The notes beneath the pieces are model-generated. The model ran no database searches and was not told where the DNA came from. It was given only the letters and a program-made list of their open reading frames with translations. The position numbers and the translations under genes were made by a program. Source: Vallitalea maricola (GTDB lineage Bacteria > Bacillota > Clostridia > Lachnospirales > Vallitaleaceae). From it: DNA of 64,000 bases. Positions 25,584 to 34,615 of this stretch are shown one piece after another. The stretch is taken from contig NZ_BTPU01000067.1 of NCBI RefSeq assembly GCF_036985595.1, positions 17,423-81,422 on the forward strand, read 5' to 3'. Position 1 is the stretch's first letter, and the number at the start of each line of letters is the position of its first letter.

Positions 25584-27527
25584 TTATTCGTTCCATTTTA
25601 TTAGTGTAGGATAAGGATCTAGAATAGTTCGGTATTGCTGAATATTCCCATACTTACCCTCAGGATCTAATTTTAAATATCTTTTATATTTTTCTTGTCT
25701 CAAAGCTTCAGTAGACCATCCATAATGTTTTAAACGTATACTACATTGACATCCCTTTAGTCTATACAAATTACTTGGGAATCTTCCACAGTGCTGTGGT
25801 GTATTAATCCATTCATAATTAAAATTGGATTGATATCGCACTAGAAATGTTCGAAAATAATGATGAGCATGCCAATAAGCATCTTCTCTATAATAATCAT
25901 TATTCCATAAATCGTACAATCTAAAATTATAATAATCAAAAGCGTCTTGATTTATTAAGTCTTGAATAACACTTACTATTTTATTTTCAAAGATTTCATC
26001 TGCATCTAAACATAATATCCAGTCAGGATTTGTACTTGTTGCCATATTCCATAATTTTGTTCTCACAGATATTTCGTTGTGAAACATTGATGTTTTATTT
26101 AAAGAAATCTGTAGTGGTATATTACTAAGTATTCCTTTACAAATATCAACTGTATTATCATCACTTGCATCATCTAAGATAACAGCATAATCTATATATT
26201 GTGATGCATGAGATAATACGTTCTCAAGAAATTTTCCAGCTTCATTTCGTACTAACATAGCTAACGTTATTTTATTATTGGTTACTTTACTTACTCTGCA
26301 TTTACTTTCAAGAACATCTTTAATTGTATCACCTAGCAGGCTGGTACCTTTATCGTTATAGAAAAATAATGAATCTACTAACCAAATTTGCTGATACATT
26401 CTTAGGATTATTTTACAACTGTATTTACGAATACTATCAGCATTTTTAGTTTTAATAACAAAGTGAACATTGATATTAGCAGTATCATTATTAATATCTT
26501 CAATAGTTACAGAATTTGGTTCAGCACTACACCTAACTTTATTATTTTTTAAGTAATCAAGAATTTCATTATGCAATTTAGTATTTTTCGATATATTTCT
26601 AGGAGATAAATATTTAAATCCTTCAAAGCCTGTAGCAATTCTATAATCACAACTTAAATAGTCTTTTATAAAATTCTTGGCAATATTAATCACTTCAGTT
26701 TTTTGAGATAATAATACTCTATCTATTTTTTCTCTAAAATTCTCTTTATAGTGTACTAACCCTTCTAATTCACTCTCTCTATAAATATGATAAGCAGGAT
26801 AGTTTGTATCTACATATAAATCAAAACCTAATGCAACTGCTTTTATTGAAAAGTGACGATCTTCCCCCCAAAATGATATGTTATATAGTTCATTATAATT
26901 TACCCCTGCAGCAATTGCTTTTTTACTTATTAATGTACATGCACCAAGTCCACCTACCTTGTAGACTCCTGGTACTTTAAGCTTTTCTAAAATCTCTTGA
27001 GCCTCATTATTTGCAATATCTTTCTGTTTAGTAAATGCATATTGATCATACATCCAAACTTGAGGTAACGCTTTCGAATCAGGTGTCCATTTGGTCCAAA
27101 ATATTTCTGAAATAATATCTTTACCTGTAGAGATTAATTGCTTAAGTGTTTCAGTATGAAGATATAGATCAGAATCAATTAAAAATAAATAATCATAGTT
27201 GTGTTTATTACAATAATTGAGCATGCCATTTTTATAAGCTGCTACTTTTTTTATTAACTCATTATTCCATTGATGATTGATTGATGTGCATTGATAGTTT
27301 CCATAATGCACGCCACCATCTATTATGACTTCACAATTATCATTAGTCTTACTTATATTCTCTTTAAATTCATTAAGTAATTTGGAGGATTCTTTCAAAT
27401 CATTATCATCAACAAAGTAAAAATCCAAAAGAATATTTTTACGATTAAGACCTTTCAAAGAAGCTAAAAACTCTTTTAGTATTTTAGGTTTTTGACGTAT
27501 TGGACTTCCAATTAATACTTTAATCAT
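25584..27527 (-). CDS. Two-domain glycosyltransferase with NTF2-like middle part
   Basis: 647 residues. The N-terminal GT-A-like domain (about 1-250) holds 'DYLFLIDSDLYLHTETL', with DSD as probable metal-binding motif. A middle region (about 275-395) has an NTF2-like pattern. The C-terminal GT2 domain (about 410-647) has 'MLVRNEAGKFLENVL', 'AVILDDASDDNTVDIC' and 'DWILCLDADEIFE'. It likely adds sugars to a surface or spore protein in the cytoplasm. AAAGGA precedes the ATG, and it follows the TPR glycosyltransferase by 14 bases on the same strand. Confidence 0.8.
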   Translation of the reverse strand: MIKVLIGSPIRQKPKILKEFLASLKGLNRKNILLDFYFVDDNDLKESSKLLNEFKENISKTNDNCEVIIDGGVHYGNYQCTSINHQWNNELIKKVAAYKNGMLNYCNKHNYDYLFLIDSDLYLHTETLKQLISTGKDIISEIFWTKWTPDSKALPQVWMYDQYAFTKQKDIANNEAQEILEKLKVPGVYKVGGLGACTLISKKAIAAGVNYNELYNISFWGEDRHFSIKAVALGFDLYVDTNYPAYHIYRESELEGLVHYKENFREKIDRVLLSQKTEVINIAKNFIKDYLSCDYRIATGFEGFKYLSPRNISKNTKLHNEILDYLKNNKVRCSAEPNSVTIEDINNDTANINVHFVIKTKNADSIRKYSCKIILRMYQQIWLVDSLFFYNDKGTSLLGDTIKDVLESKCRVSKVTNNKITLAMLVRNEAGKFLENVLSHASQYIDYAVILDDASDDNTVDICKGILSNIPLQISLNKTSMFHNEISVRTKLWNMATSTNPDWILCLDADEIFENKIVSVIQDLINQDAFDYYNFRLYDLWNNDYYREDAYWHAHHYFRTFLVRYQSNFNYEWINTPQHCGRFPSNLYRLKGCQCSIRLKHYGWSTEALRQEKYKRYLKLDPEGKYGNIQQYRTILDPYPTLIKWNE

Positions 27528-27541
27528 GTTTAATATCCTTT

Positions 27542-29329
27542 CTAACCTATTTCCCTATATAGTATTTCTGCACCAAATAAATCAAAAGCATCTAATTCTT
27601 TTATTGAACGTAAGACTTCTTTTACAGCCATCTTTTTAAATCCAGTTTTGTAATAGAGTTTTGCAAGATATAGAAGTACATATCTAGACTCAATCATATT
27701 TAATATTTCTAAAAGTGTCTCAAACAGTTCAAATTCTTGAACCTTTAATAGTTCCTCAAATATAATCAGTGTATAAGATAATATTTCTTTGCTGTCTTCA
27801 CTTTTTATACAAAGAGTTTCCTTCCCAATATATATGTTATACAATTGATTATAAATAGAGTAAACTGTTTCAGTAGACACATCCTTTATTTTATCAAGAA
27901 TATTTCGTATATTATTTGATTGTTGAATGAGACGAATAATAAATATATATTTTAAAGCATCTATAGTTATATCATTATATTCCGTTAGACTAGACATTAT
28001 GTTAAGTGCTTCTTTATATTTCTTTTGATAAAATAAGGTTTTACCAAGTAAAAAGAGGATACTATAGTTGTTAGGTTCCATCTCCTTAGCTTTTTCTAAA
28101 TAACCTAATGCTAGATCGTACAAGCCTTCGTTTATAAGCAGTTTAGAAATTAGTAACAGATTTGGGAGATATTCTAAATTAATATAAGAAGTTAATTTAT
28201 AGGTTACAAATTGTTTATTTTCATATTGTTTGTTTAGGATAGATGCTATTTTAGACATAGGTAGTTCAATGTTATAGGCATAGGTTAACATCTTTTCATA
28301 ATAAGAATAAGCCTTTTCATAATCTTCAAATTGATAGTATATATCTCCTAATGCTTGTAAAGGTCTAACCGTATTGGCACCATTAATAAACTCTAATTCT
28401 ATTGGTGGACTAACAATTTTAAGGCAGCTATTAAATGCATCAATAGCAAGTGTAAATCTTTTTAGTTTCATATATATCCATCCACGGATTAGCTCAAGGT
28501 CTACAAATTTTTCATATATTTTAAGCCCCTCTTCTATCCCTTGTAGTGCATCACTATATCTACCTAATTCATCAAGACACATTATTCGTCTAATTATAAG
28601 TTTTGAATAATATCCAGACGTAGTGACAACCTTTGCATAAACTTTATTATATAGTTCTAAAGCTTTTTCTTTTTTATCCATGGCATAATATTCATTTCCT
28701 AGATTAAATATATGAAAAGGATTATGGGGATCATTTTCTAATGCCTTTTCAATTATTGTTATATTTCTTTTTCTTTTATTTTTGTCTTTCGCTACATCAG
28801 TTAAGTAGCCATAGTGATATATCTTAATATCTTCTGATGAACAATTGTTGTAATCCATTTTTCCTTCAATAGGTGTAATTTGTTCGTGGATTGCACCACG
28901 AAACTTATATTTTTTATTATTCTTAAGCAGCCTTAGATTTAAATTAGTTATAATATTATTATTTTTAATTTTACCAGCATAGCTTAACGTCTTAAAATAA
29001 TGAGCATCTTTTGAAGACGTGTTGACTAGTTGTATAAATTTAGAGTAATCTTCCTTAGCAAATTCATCATCACCATCCATAAGTAAAATCCAGTCTTTAC
29101 TAGCGTATTTTAATGAGAAATTTCTTGCATTACTAAAATTATTATCCCAAGTATAATGAAGTATTTTTGCACCAAATTTCTTTGCAATGTCTACAGTACT
29201 ATCTATAGAACCTGTATCAACGATAATCATTTCATCTACTAATTCTTTAACACTTTCTAGACATTTTACAAGATATTTCTCTTCATTTTTAACAATCATG
29301 CATAAGCTAACTGTCTTATTTCTATTCAT
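27542..29329 (-). CDS. GT2 glycosyltransferase with C-terminal TPR repeats
   Basis: 595 residues. The GT2 catalytic domain (about 1-230) has 'LCMIVKNEEKYLVKCLESV', 'DEMIIVDTGSIDSTVDIAK' and 'DWILLMDGDDEFA' (DGD metal motif). TPR-like repeats fill residues about 190-595 ('FHIFNLGNEYYAMDKKEKALELYNKV', 'YSILFLLGKTLFYQKKYKEALNIM'). This GT2-TPR form is widespread in Firmicutes next to repetitive surface proteins. A weak ribosome site and a hairpin at 29338 lie just upstream, so its translation or transcription may be set lower than the DUF6385 gene. Confidence 0.85.
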   Translation of the reverse strand: MNRNKTVSLCMIVKNEEKYLVKCLESVKELVDEMIIVDTGSIDSTVDIAKKFGAKILHYTWDNNFSNARNFSLKYASKDWILLMDGDDEFAKEDYSKFIQLVNTSSKDAHYFKTLSYAGKIKNNNIITNLNLRLLKNNKKYKFRGAIHEQITPIEGKMDYNNCSSEDIKIYHYGYLTDVAKDKNKRKRNITIIEKALENDPHNPFHIFNLGNEYYAMDKKEKALELYNKVYAKVVTTSGYYSKLIIRRIMCLDELGRYSDALQGIEEGLKIYEKFVDLELIRGWIYMKLKRFTLAIDAFNSCLKIVSPPIELEFINGANTVRPLQALGDIYYQFEDYEKAYSYYEKMLTYAYNIELPMSKIASILNKQYENKQFVTYKLTSYINLEYLPNLLLISKLLINEGLYDLALGYLEKAKEMEPNNYSILFLLGKTLFYQKKYKEALNIMSSLTEYNDITIDALKYIFIIRLIQQSNNIRNILDKIKDVSTETVYSIYNQLYNIYIGKETLCIKSEDSKEILSYTLIIFEELLKVQEFELFETLLEILNMIESRYVLLYLAKLYYKTGFKKMAVKEVLRSIKELDAFDLFGAEILYREIG

Positions 29330-29337
29330 ACTACTGA

Positions 29338-29374
29338 CACATGGATTTCAAATTCTTAATAAGAAACCCATGTG
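29338..29374 (-). terminator. Hairpin between DUF6385 and glycosyltransferase genes
   Basis: CACATGGATTTC pairs with GAAACCCATGTG with one mismatch. It lies 9 bases upstream of the glycosyltransferase ATG and could act as attenuator or partial terminator. Confidence 0.45.
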
Positions 29375-29470
29375 TTGACACCACCTTTTTCTATTTTTAA
29401 ATATTTCTATAACTTACCAAGCAGTAAGAATTTGAGAAGAGCGGCTTTCGTCACATAATTTCTTTCTGCA

Positions 29471-30262
29471 TTATACATGTGAATTATAATAGGCACTAAA
29501 CGAACAAGCAGCACCACTTGTCTCATAAAATAACCTAGTATATTGCATAAATTTTTCTGCAACCAAAACTGCTTTTTCACCTGAACTAATTGCAACTTGA
29601 GCTCTATCATCCATAAAATAACTATCTGTTGTAGTAGGACTAATTTGTAAATTCACAGATATTGTATTATCTCCTGTATTAAAAATATAGAATGAGTACA
29701 TACTTTGTTCTGATGTATTAAATTCTAGTATACCTGCTGAATCAACAACATCCTCTAACTCAATTGATGATTCAGTAAAAAGTCTTGAACCTAGTTGTAT
29801 ATTTAATTCTTCTGCTGTTACTGTTACTGTTCCAAATACTGTTACACTATCTGTTGCACCTGATAAATCTCTTATGTCTAGGTTTTCCGCTGTTACTGTT
29901 ACTGTTCCAAACACTGTTACACTATCTGTTGCACCTGATAAATCTCTTATATCTAGGTTCTCTGCTGTTACTGTTACTGTTCCAAATACTGTTACACTAT
30001 CTGTTGCACCTGATAAATCTCTTATATCTAGATTCTCTGCTGTTACTGTTACTGTTCCAAATACTGTTACACTATCTGTTGCACCTGATAAATCTCTTAT
30101 ATCTAAATTCTCAGCTGTTACTGTTACTGTTCCAGGGATTACCACTTGTAATTTACCAGTATCATCTGTAAGAAGTTTTCTAGTATTAGAACTTTCATCT
30201 ACACCATTTACCATTACTTGCAACTCACTGGCTGTACCATTAAACACTAAATTATTAGGCAT
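29471..30262 (-). CDS. DUF6385 repeat protein, possible glycosylated surface protein
   Basis: About 263 residues. Four almost identical tandem repeats of 25 residues (TVTVTAENLDIRDLSGATDS plus VTVFG) span the middle, DNA about 29831-30130, and a C-terminal beta domain follows, with 'YSFYIFNTGDNTISVNLQISPTT' typical of DUF6385. The Thr/Ser-rich repeats are plausible O-glycosylation targets of the two adjacent glycosyltransferases. There is no signal peptide, which fits a spore-coat or exosporium protein assembled from the mother cell; that is inference. AAAGGAGG lies eight bases before the ATG at 30262. Confidence 0.75.
   Translation of the reverse strand: MPNNLVFNGTASELQVMVNGVDESSNTRKLLTDDTGKLQVVIPGTVTVTAENLDIRDLSGATDSVTVFGTVTVTAENLDIRDLSGATDSVTVFGTVTVTAENLDIRDLSGATDSVTVFGTVTVTAENLDIRDLSGATDSVTVFGTVTVTAEELNIQLGSRLFTESSIELEDVVDSAGILEFNTSEQSMYSFYIFNTGDNTISVNLQISPTTTDSYFMDDRAQVAISSGEKAVLVAEKFMQYTRLFYETSGAACSFSAYYNSHV
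29831..30130 (-). repeat. Four tandem 75-base repeats in the DUF6385 gene
   Basis: Each unit encodes 25 residues. Units differ at only a few bases (for example TCTAGGTTTTC, TCTAGGTTCTC, TCTAGATTCTC), so expansion is recent. Copy number is likely to vary between strains. Confidence 0.9.
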
Positions 30263-30297
30263 ACTTTTCACCTCCTTTCAATGCAACCAAACATGTC

Positions 30298-31134
30298 TTA
30301 TATTTGTGCCTGATACCATATCTTAACTTTTGAAAAGTTGTTATGCTCTTTTATTTTTAACATAATTCTCGTATATTTTGCATACATTCTAGGAATTAGC
30401 CCCATAATTTCTCCTGGATTTAGGATAATATTGTTATTTTCACTAAAGAAATTCTTACAATCTGGACTTATTTGAATAGTTGCTTCTATCTTAGAACACC
30501 CTAAATTCTTTATAATATAAGTTACTGTTTTTGTTAAAGAAGTATTTCTTGGTTCGGAATGATATTTATTGAGACCATTTAACAATATAACTTCTTCTTC
30601 ATTAATAAACTTTGTAGATGTTTCACAGATATCTAGCAATATATATTTGATGATTATCTCAGGTTGACAAGGTAATTTATCAAGAACTTGAACATAATCT
30701 TTTTTGCTTTCATTATTTTTTATAATAACCCCTTTATTGCAAACTTCATTATTATGCCATTTCTTTGCAATAGCTGTTATATCAAATATTTGTCTTCCTA
30801 CATGGTTATTTGTTCCCTTTTCAATTAAACAAGCACTTAATGAAGTTTTATAAAACCAAACTACAGAATCATCCAACCAATCATCAAGAAAACTATAGCA
30901 CGCAAAATGATTCTTACTATGTTTGCTCGTATAGTAATAATTAAATTTTAATATGGCTTCTGTAATAATTGAAGATTCAGGAAGTTGAAAATTAGAACAT
31001 CGTAGCCATAACCTATAAATATGATCGGAATCATATTTACCAATATACATTGGAAAGCTTTCACTTGTCCTATTTTGGTTTAATTCGATTTGTTTCATAT
31101 ATAATTGTGGTTGAATTACGTGTTCATTCAACAT
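30298..31134 (-). CDS. DNRLRE-domain protein with C-terminal DUF6385-like domain
   Basis: About 278 residues. The N-terminal half ('YMKQIELNQNRTSESFPMYIGKYDSDHIYRLWLRCSNFQLPESSIITEAILKF') is a DNRLRE-type beta domain, as in proteins that start with 'Q...D.Y...' and describe an ordered surface structure. The C-terminal half repeats the DUF6385-like 'YIIKNLGCSKIEATIQISPD' pattern. It lies 35 bases before the DUF6385 gene. AGGAG is five bases before the ATG at 31134; the ATG at 31152 lacks one. Likely a spore or cell-surface partner of the DUF6385 protein. Confidence 0.75.
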   Translation of the reverse strand: MLNEHVIQPQLYMKQIELNQNRTSESFPMYIGKYDSDHIYRLWLRCSNFQLPESSIITEAILKFNYYYTSKHSKNHFACYSFLDDWLDDSVVWFYKTSLSACLIEKGTNNHVGRQIFDITAIAKKWHNNEVCNKGVIIKNNESKKDYVQVLDKLPCQPEIIIKYILLDICETSTKFINEEEVILLNGLNKYHSEPRNTSLTKTVTYIIKNLGCSKIEATIQISPDCKNFFSENNNIILNPGEIMGLIPRMYAKYTRIMLKIKEHNNFSKVKIWYQAQI

Positions 31135-31152
31135 AAATTCTCCTACATTCAT

Positions 31153-31581
31153 AATATATTCTTCTCTATATACTATGATAAATTTTTCAAAAGGTGATAC
31201 TAGTGATAGTTAATATAAATCATCATCTTGTTGATAAAAAAATACAATTTCTAGTCATTTAATATCTGATTAAAAATTGTATCTAACAATAATATGTATC
31301 TATTCTTTTTTTATATTTCCAATGTGATCCATATAATAATCATCTCCTTACTATATATCCTTATGCTTCTAGTTACGATAAATTATATCTTTTTAGTTTT
31401 GATTAACTAACATATCATACTATAAATGGTGAAATTATATATTTTGAAGAGAATAGTTTCTAGTTTCAATGGTAGAATTAATTCTTAAATATAAAAGATT
31501 TTCTTAATCAAGCTTTATCCTAAAAAATTGATATTTACCATTATTCGTGTTACAATATTTTAAATATTAGGAGGTGTTTTA
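31153..31581. other. Intergenic, with decayed terminator/deacetylase copy B
   Basis: At about 31227-31275 lies a hairpin ACAATTTCTAGT.../AAAAATTGT equal to that at 32255. Right of it, minus-strand codons still read DDYYMDHIGNIKKE-stop (about 31306-31350), a match to the deacetylase remnant's end. The rest is AT-rich without a gene. Confidence 0.6.
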
Positions 31582-31674
31582 ATGACTGGTACTTTCATAG
31601 CCTTATTCTGTGGTATTATTGGGGCAGTTTTATGTTTTCTAGCCTACAATCAAACTAAAAAGAATAATAAATAA
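31582..31674 (+). CDS. Very small membrane protein, 30 aa
   Basis: ATG at 31582 follows AGGAGGTGTTTTA. The peptide MTGTFIALFCGIIGAVLCFL has one membrane segment and a lysine/asparagine tail, and a terminator follows at once. This organisation supports a real small gene, perhaps a holin-like or toxin-like peptide; function unknown. Confidence 0.5.
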   Translation: MTGTFIALFCGIIGAVLCFLAYNQTKKNNK

Positions 31675-31675
31675 G

Positions 31676-31697
31676 TGTCCTGATTGGACATTTTTTG
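31676..31697 (+). terminator. Terminator after 30-aa peptide gene
   Basis: TGTCC pairs with GGACA around TGATT, followed by TTTTTT. Confidence 0.65.
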
Positions 31698-31984
31698 TTA
31701 ACATCATAACCTGCTCTCCAGATAGCCAACAGAGTATTAATTGTATCGTCATTCTAAATATATGCTACCGATTATCACATTAGGCAAAGTATTTAGTTCA
31801 TATTCTCCTACTCATTGTAATATAGCATTCTTTCCTTTAGTGTTTTTTACCCTCTATTATCTTTAAAAACAACCAGTTTTTCTACCTATAATTCTATAAC
31901 TAAATCTTTATAAATCTGTTTAATTCCATAGTCTATATTATATCTTATTTTATTTCTGACTCTAGTAAAACCTTATTCTACAAA

Positions 31985-32165
31985 AACAATCTTTCTTGAC
32001 AAAATGCATGATTTATGGGATGGAAATTCATAAATTAATGTTAATTACTTTTTGATAATATTTTATTTATAGATTAATTATTAAATAATAACTTTTATTA
32101 TTCATAATGCACTATATTGGTGGCTTGTCTAAAGCTATTGATTTTTCACAATAAAAAGCAGGTAT
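31985..32165 (-). pseudogene. Decayed copy of the holin-like gene end and its downstream DNA
   Basis: The stretch matches 34500-34660 along its length, for example 'ATGCATGATTTATGGGATG' against 'ATGCACGATTTATGGGATG' and GGTGGCTTGTC against TGTGGCTTGTC. The latter encodes the ALDKPQ end of the holin-like protein at 34616; here the frame is broken. The region between 31698 and 31985 holds nothing recognisable. Confidence 0.65.
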
Positions 32166-32249
32166 CTATTTTTTAGAGCTTTATAATATATAAATACTTG
32201 AATAATAACTTCTTTCATTCTGTAGTTTTAAAATATATTTATACTATAA

Positions 32250-32300
32250 ATAAGAAAATACAATTTCTAGTCAGTTAATACCTAACCAGAAATTGTATTA
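32250..32300 (-). terminator. Terminator of the deacetylase remnant (copy C)
   Basis: ACAATTTCTAGT and CCAGAAATTGTA form the hairpin, which lies just after the remnant's stop codon on the minus strand. Same hairpin as at 25410 and 31230. Confidence 0.6.
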
Positions 32301-32314
32301 ATAATAATATGTAT

Positions 32315-32575
32315 CTATTCTTTTTTTATTTGTTTACCAGTGTGGTCCATATAATAATCGTCTCTAATGATTAATTCTGATATAGGAACAATTTCATAGC
32401 CTTTTTCTTTTAAAGCATCTAATATTGGTCTTAATGCTTCTGGTGTATATTTAGCATCGTTATGGAAAAGTATTATGGAACCATTTGATAAGTGTTTATT
32501 TTGAACAACTGTTTTTATTTCGTGGTCTACCCCATATTCCTTCCAATCTAAACTATCCTCGCTAGTTATAAAATG
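32315..32575 (-). pseudogene. C-terminal fragment of a polysaccharide deacetylase
   Basis: On the minus strand about 85 codons read SLDWKEYGVDHEIKTVV..NGSIILFHNDAKYTPEALRPI..LKEKGYEIVPISELI and end DHTGKQIKKE-stop. This is the C-terminal part of a NodB-type peptidoglycan or spore deacetylase (PdaA/PdaB-like). No start, ribosome site or N-terminal catalytic Asp/His motif is present; homology breaks off near 32575 beside the terminator of the immunity gene. It is therefore a remnant left by an insertion or recombination. Confidence 0.75.
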
Positions 32576-32593
32576 ACAAAAGTATTTTTATAA

Positions 32594-32622
32594 AGAGAAT
32601 ACTATTCGTATTCCCTCTAAAC
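32594..32622 (-). terminator. Terminator after the immunity gene
   Basis: AGAGAATAC and GTATTCCCTCT form a hairpin with a small bulge; on the minus strand TTTATAAAAAT follows. It ends the toxin-immunity transcript. Confidence 0.6.
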
Positions 32623-32693
32623 TAAGCATTATCTTAAGTACTCTTTAACTTTAAACCATATTATTTATTACTAATAAGATACTATTATGATAT

Positions 32694-32993
32694 TTAAAAA
32701 TCTCCATATAAATCTTGAATATTTATATTAGTATCTCCTTTGATAAGGCAATATAAAAATCTTGAAAACATTTCTGCTTTTTTAGTAGATAATATACGTC
32801 CTCCTTTATCATGGGCTATTTCAATGATAGCATTCCAATTTTCTGACTTAATTATTTCTATAAGTTCTTTTTCTAAAGCAACTACATATTTCTCTATTTC
32901 AATATCCTTGAACTCTTTAACAAGTTTTTCTATTTCATCATAATCTGCACTCATATTGAAATAGCAATCAAAAAAATATTCGATTGTCTTCAT
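32694..32993 (-). CDS. CdiI-like immunity protein
   Basis: 99 residues, helical and acidic. 'YFFDCYFNMSADYDEIEKLVKEF' recalls contact-dependent inhibition immunity proteins that begin F..YF.QD. It lies 17 bases after the toxin gene with GAGGAGGT before its ATG, the position expected of an immunity gene. It should bind the toxin's RNase A-like C-terminus and protect the host. Family call is moderate, role by context is stronger. Confidence 0.65.
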   Translation of the reverse strand: MKTIEYFFDCYFNMSADYDEIEKLVKEFKDIEIEKYVVALEKELIEIIKSENWNAIIEIAHDKGGRILSTKKAEMFSRFLYCLIKGDTNINIQDLYGDF

Positions 32994-33010
32994 TGTTTAC
33001 CTCCTCATAT

Positions 33011-34384
33011 CTATTTAACTACTGGAAAAGACGTAATAATTCTAAATCCCAGTTCTTGAGTTGCATCTTTTACTAATACAACTTTTGATTTAGTTAAATT
33101 ATATATTACAGTTTTTTTATCAGATAAAACCCCTTTTCCTATTGGGTTATTGTGTATAACTTCAAATGTTTTTTTAGCTTTATTAGAATTTGATAACCAG
33201 TCTGCAATTTCATCAGCATTTTTTCTTAAATTTTCCTGTACAGCTTTTATTGCAGTACTCTTATTTATAAAGCTTGTTGCAGCCTCCACGTTTTCTTTAA
33301 TAGCTCTTTTAATAAGTTCTTGATTAGTTCTTGATACATGCTTCTTTAAAGTATGTCCACCAGCTGATTCCATTATATCAAGAATATCATTACCTACTTT
33401 TCTAATTGAATTAGCTAGCTTCTTACTACTTTTAATACCATCAATGATCTCATCTGTCTTATCAATATTTTTAATTAAATCACTAGATTTATTAACTCCT
33501 TTTACTAATGTACCAACTTCATCAGTATACTTTAGAGCCCCAACAAATGGTAATAATGCTGCCATATCTAATGCAGTTTGTCCAACATGTCCCCAAGACC
33601 ATTCCCATTTATGGAAATCACATACTATATCTCTTATATCCATTGGTACATCTAAGCCTAAGATACCCAACCCTATCTGACCACCTGTACCTAATAGAGT
33701 AACTTCATCTGTATAATTCCCCTTAATTATTTGTTCACCTGAACGTTTTAAGTAATCAAGCACGCCTTTTTTTGGTTTATTATTAGAATAATCTATATCA
33801 TCCCAAGTTGGCCAATCTCCTCTTGTTTCAAGATATGTCTTTGTATCGTATGTATAATACATATAGGGATCAGGTTGGAGATAATCGTTTACAATGACAA
33901 AATTACTATTATTATCATTATAATAGGGTAAAGGTTCATTATTAACTTTTTCATTAGAGTTAGTAAAAAAATCAACTAAATGTTTTATCCCAGATTTTAA
34001 TTTGTTACTGAACCGTTCAAAAAAGCTTTCTTCTTTTTTCATAATTGGTAAGGGTGTATTGGGATCATTAGTATAATAATTATCAGTAATTTCTAGTGAA
34101 AGCTCATTAAATTCTAACTCAAGTTTAATTTCAGTTTCATGATATACCTTTCCTGTTTCCTTTAAGAAATCACCAGTTTTATATAACTGTGATTCAATAC
34201 TATCTAGGTCTTTATAAAGTTTTTTTAATTCATAGTCTATATTATGTCTATATTTTATGTCTGAATCTAGCGAATTACTTATTCTAAAAAGACAATCCTT
34301 TGTATTTTCTATTCTAGAAGCCATACTCTTCAATTGACTTTCTTTTTGGGTTAATTCTTCTGATTTAATAGAAATAGTATGCAT
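33011..34384 (-). CDS. Polymorphic toxin: LXG/WXG-like N-terminus, RNase A-like C-terminus
   Basis: 457 residues. Residues 1-100 are helical coiled-coil like, as in WXG100/LXG toxins of type VII secretion. Residues about 225-292 form a pre-toxin module ('GTGGQIGLGILGLDVPMDIRDIVCDFHKWEWSWGHV'). The C-terminus (about 338-457) begins SAGGHTLKKHVSRTNQELIKR and continues 'ATSFINKSTAIKAVQENL', the pattern of bacterial CdiA-CT RNase A-like toxins, with candidate catalytic His344 and His349. AAAGGAG precedes the ATG. It is encoded between the lysis genes and a deacetylase remnant at the prophage end, with the immunity gene next. Confidence 0.75.
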   Translation of the reverse strand: MHTISIKSEELTQKESQLKSMASRIENTKDCLFRISNSLDSDIKYRHNIDYELKKLYKDLDSIESQLYKTGDFLKETGKVYHETEIKLELEFNELSLEITDNYYTNDPNTPLPIMKKEESFFERFSNKLKSGIKHLVDFFTNSNEKVNNEPLPYYNDNNSNFVIVNDYLQPDPYMYYTYDTKTYLETRGDWPTWDDIDYSNNKPKKGVLDYLKRSGEQIIKGNYTDEVTLLGTGGQIGLGILGLDVPMDIRDIVCDFHKWEWSWGHVGQTALDMAALLPFVGALKYTDEVGTLVKGVNKSSDLIKNIDKTDEIIDGIKSSKKLANSIRKVGNDILDIMESAGGHTLKKHVSRTNQELIKRAIKENVEAATSFINKSTAIKAVQENLRKNADEIADWLSNSNKAKKTFEVIHNNPIGKGVLSDKKTVIYNLTKSKVVLVKDATQELGFRIITSFPVVK

Positions 34385-34499
34385 TTCATCACTCCTTTAT
34401 ATTAGCATAAGCATTTAAGTAATTCTAGAATTAATATAAACTAAAATAAATTATATCTTATAAAGAATATGATAAGTATAACTTATAAAAATTTCAACA

Positions 34500-34615
34500 A
34501 ATCCTGACGAAATGCACGATTTATGGGATGAAATGCATAAATCAATGATTTTTATTACTTTTTGGTAATATTTAATGATTGGATTAATTATTAAATATTA
34601 GTATTAAAACATATT
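34500..34615. repeat. DNA duplicated at 31985-32100
   Basis: The non-coding DNA between the holin-like gene and the toxin gene matches the decayed copy at 31985 (shared GATTTATGGGATG and TTGGATTAATTATTAAAT-type stretches). This places the toxin-immunity pair between two copies of one phage sequence. Confidence 0.6.

Noticed and set aside
29831..30130. CRISPR-like array
   Set aside because: The 75-base repeats have no spacers and are in frame in a protein gene.
29785..30326. Long plus-strand frames over the DUF6385 repeats
   Set aside because: Antisense reading of the 75-base repeats; repetitive DNA keeps several frames open.
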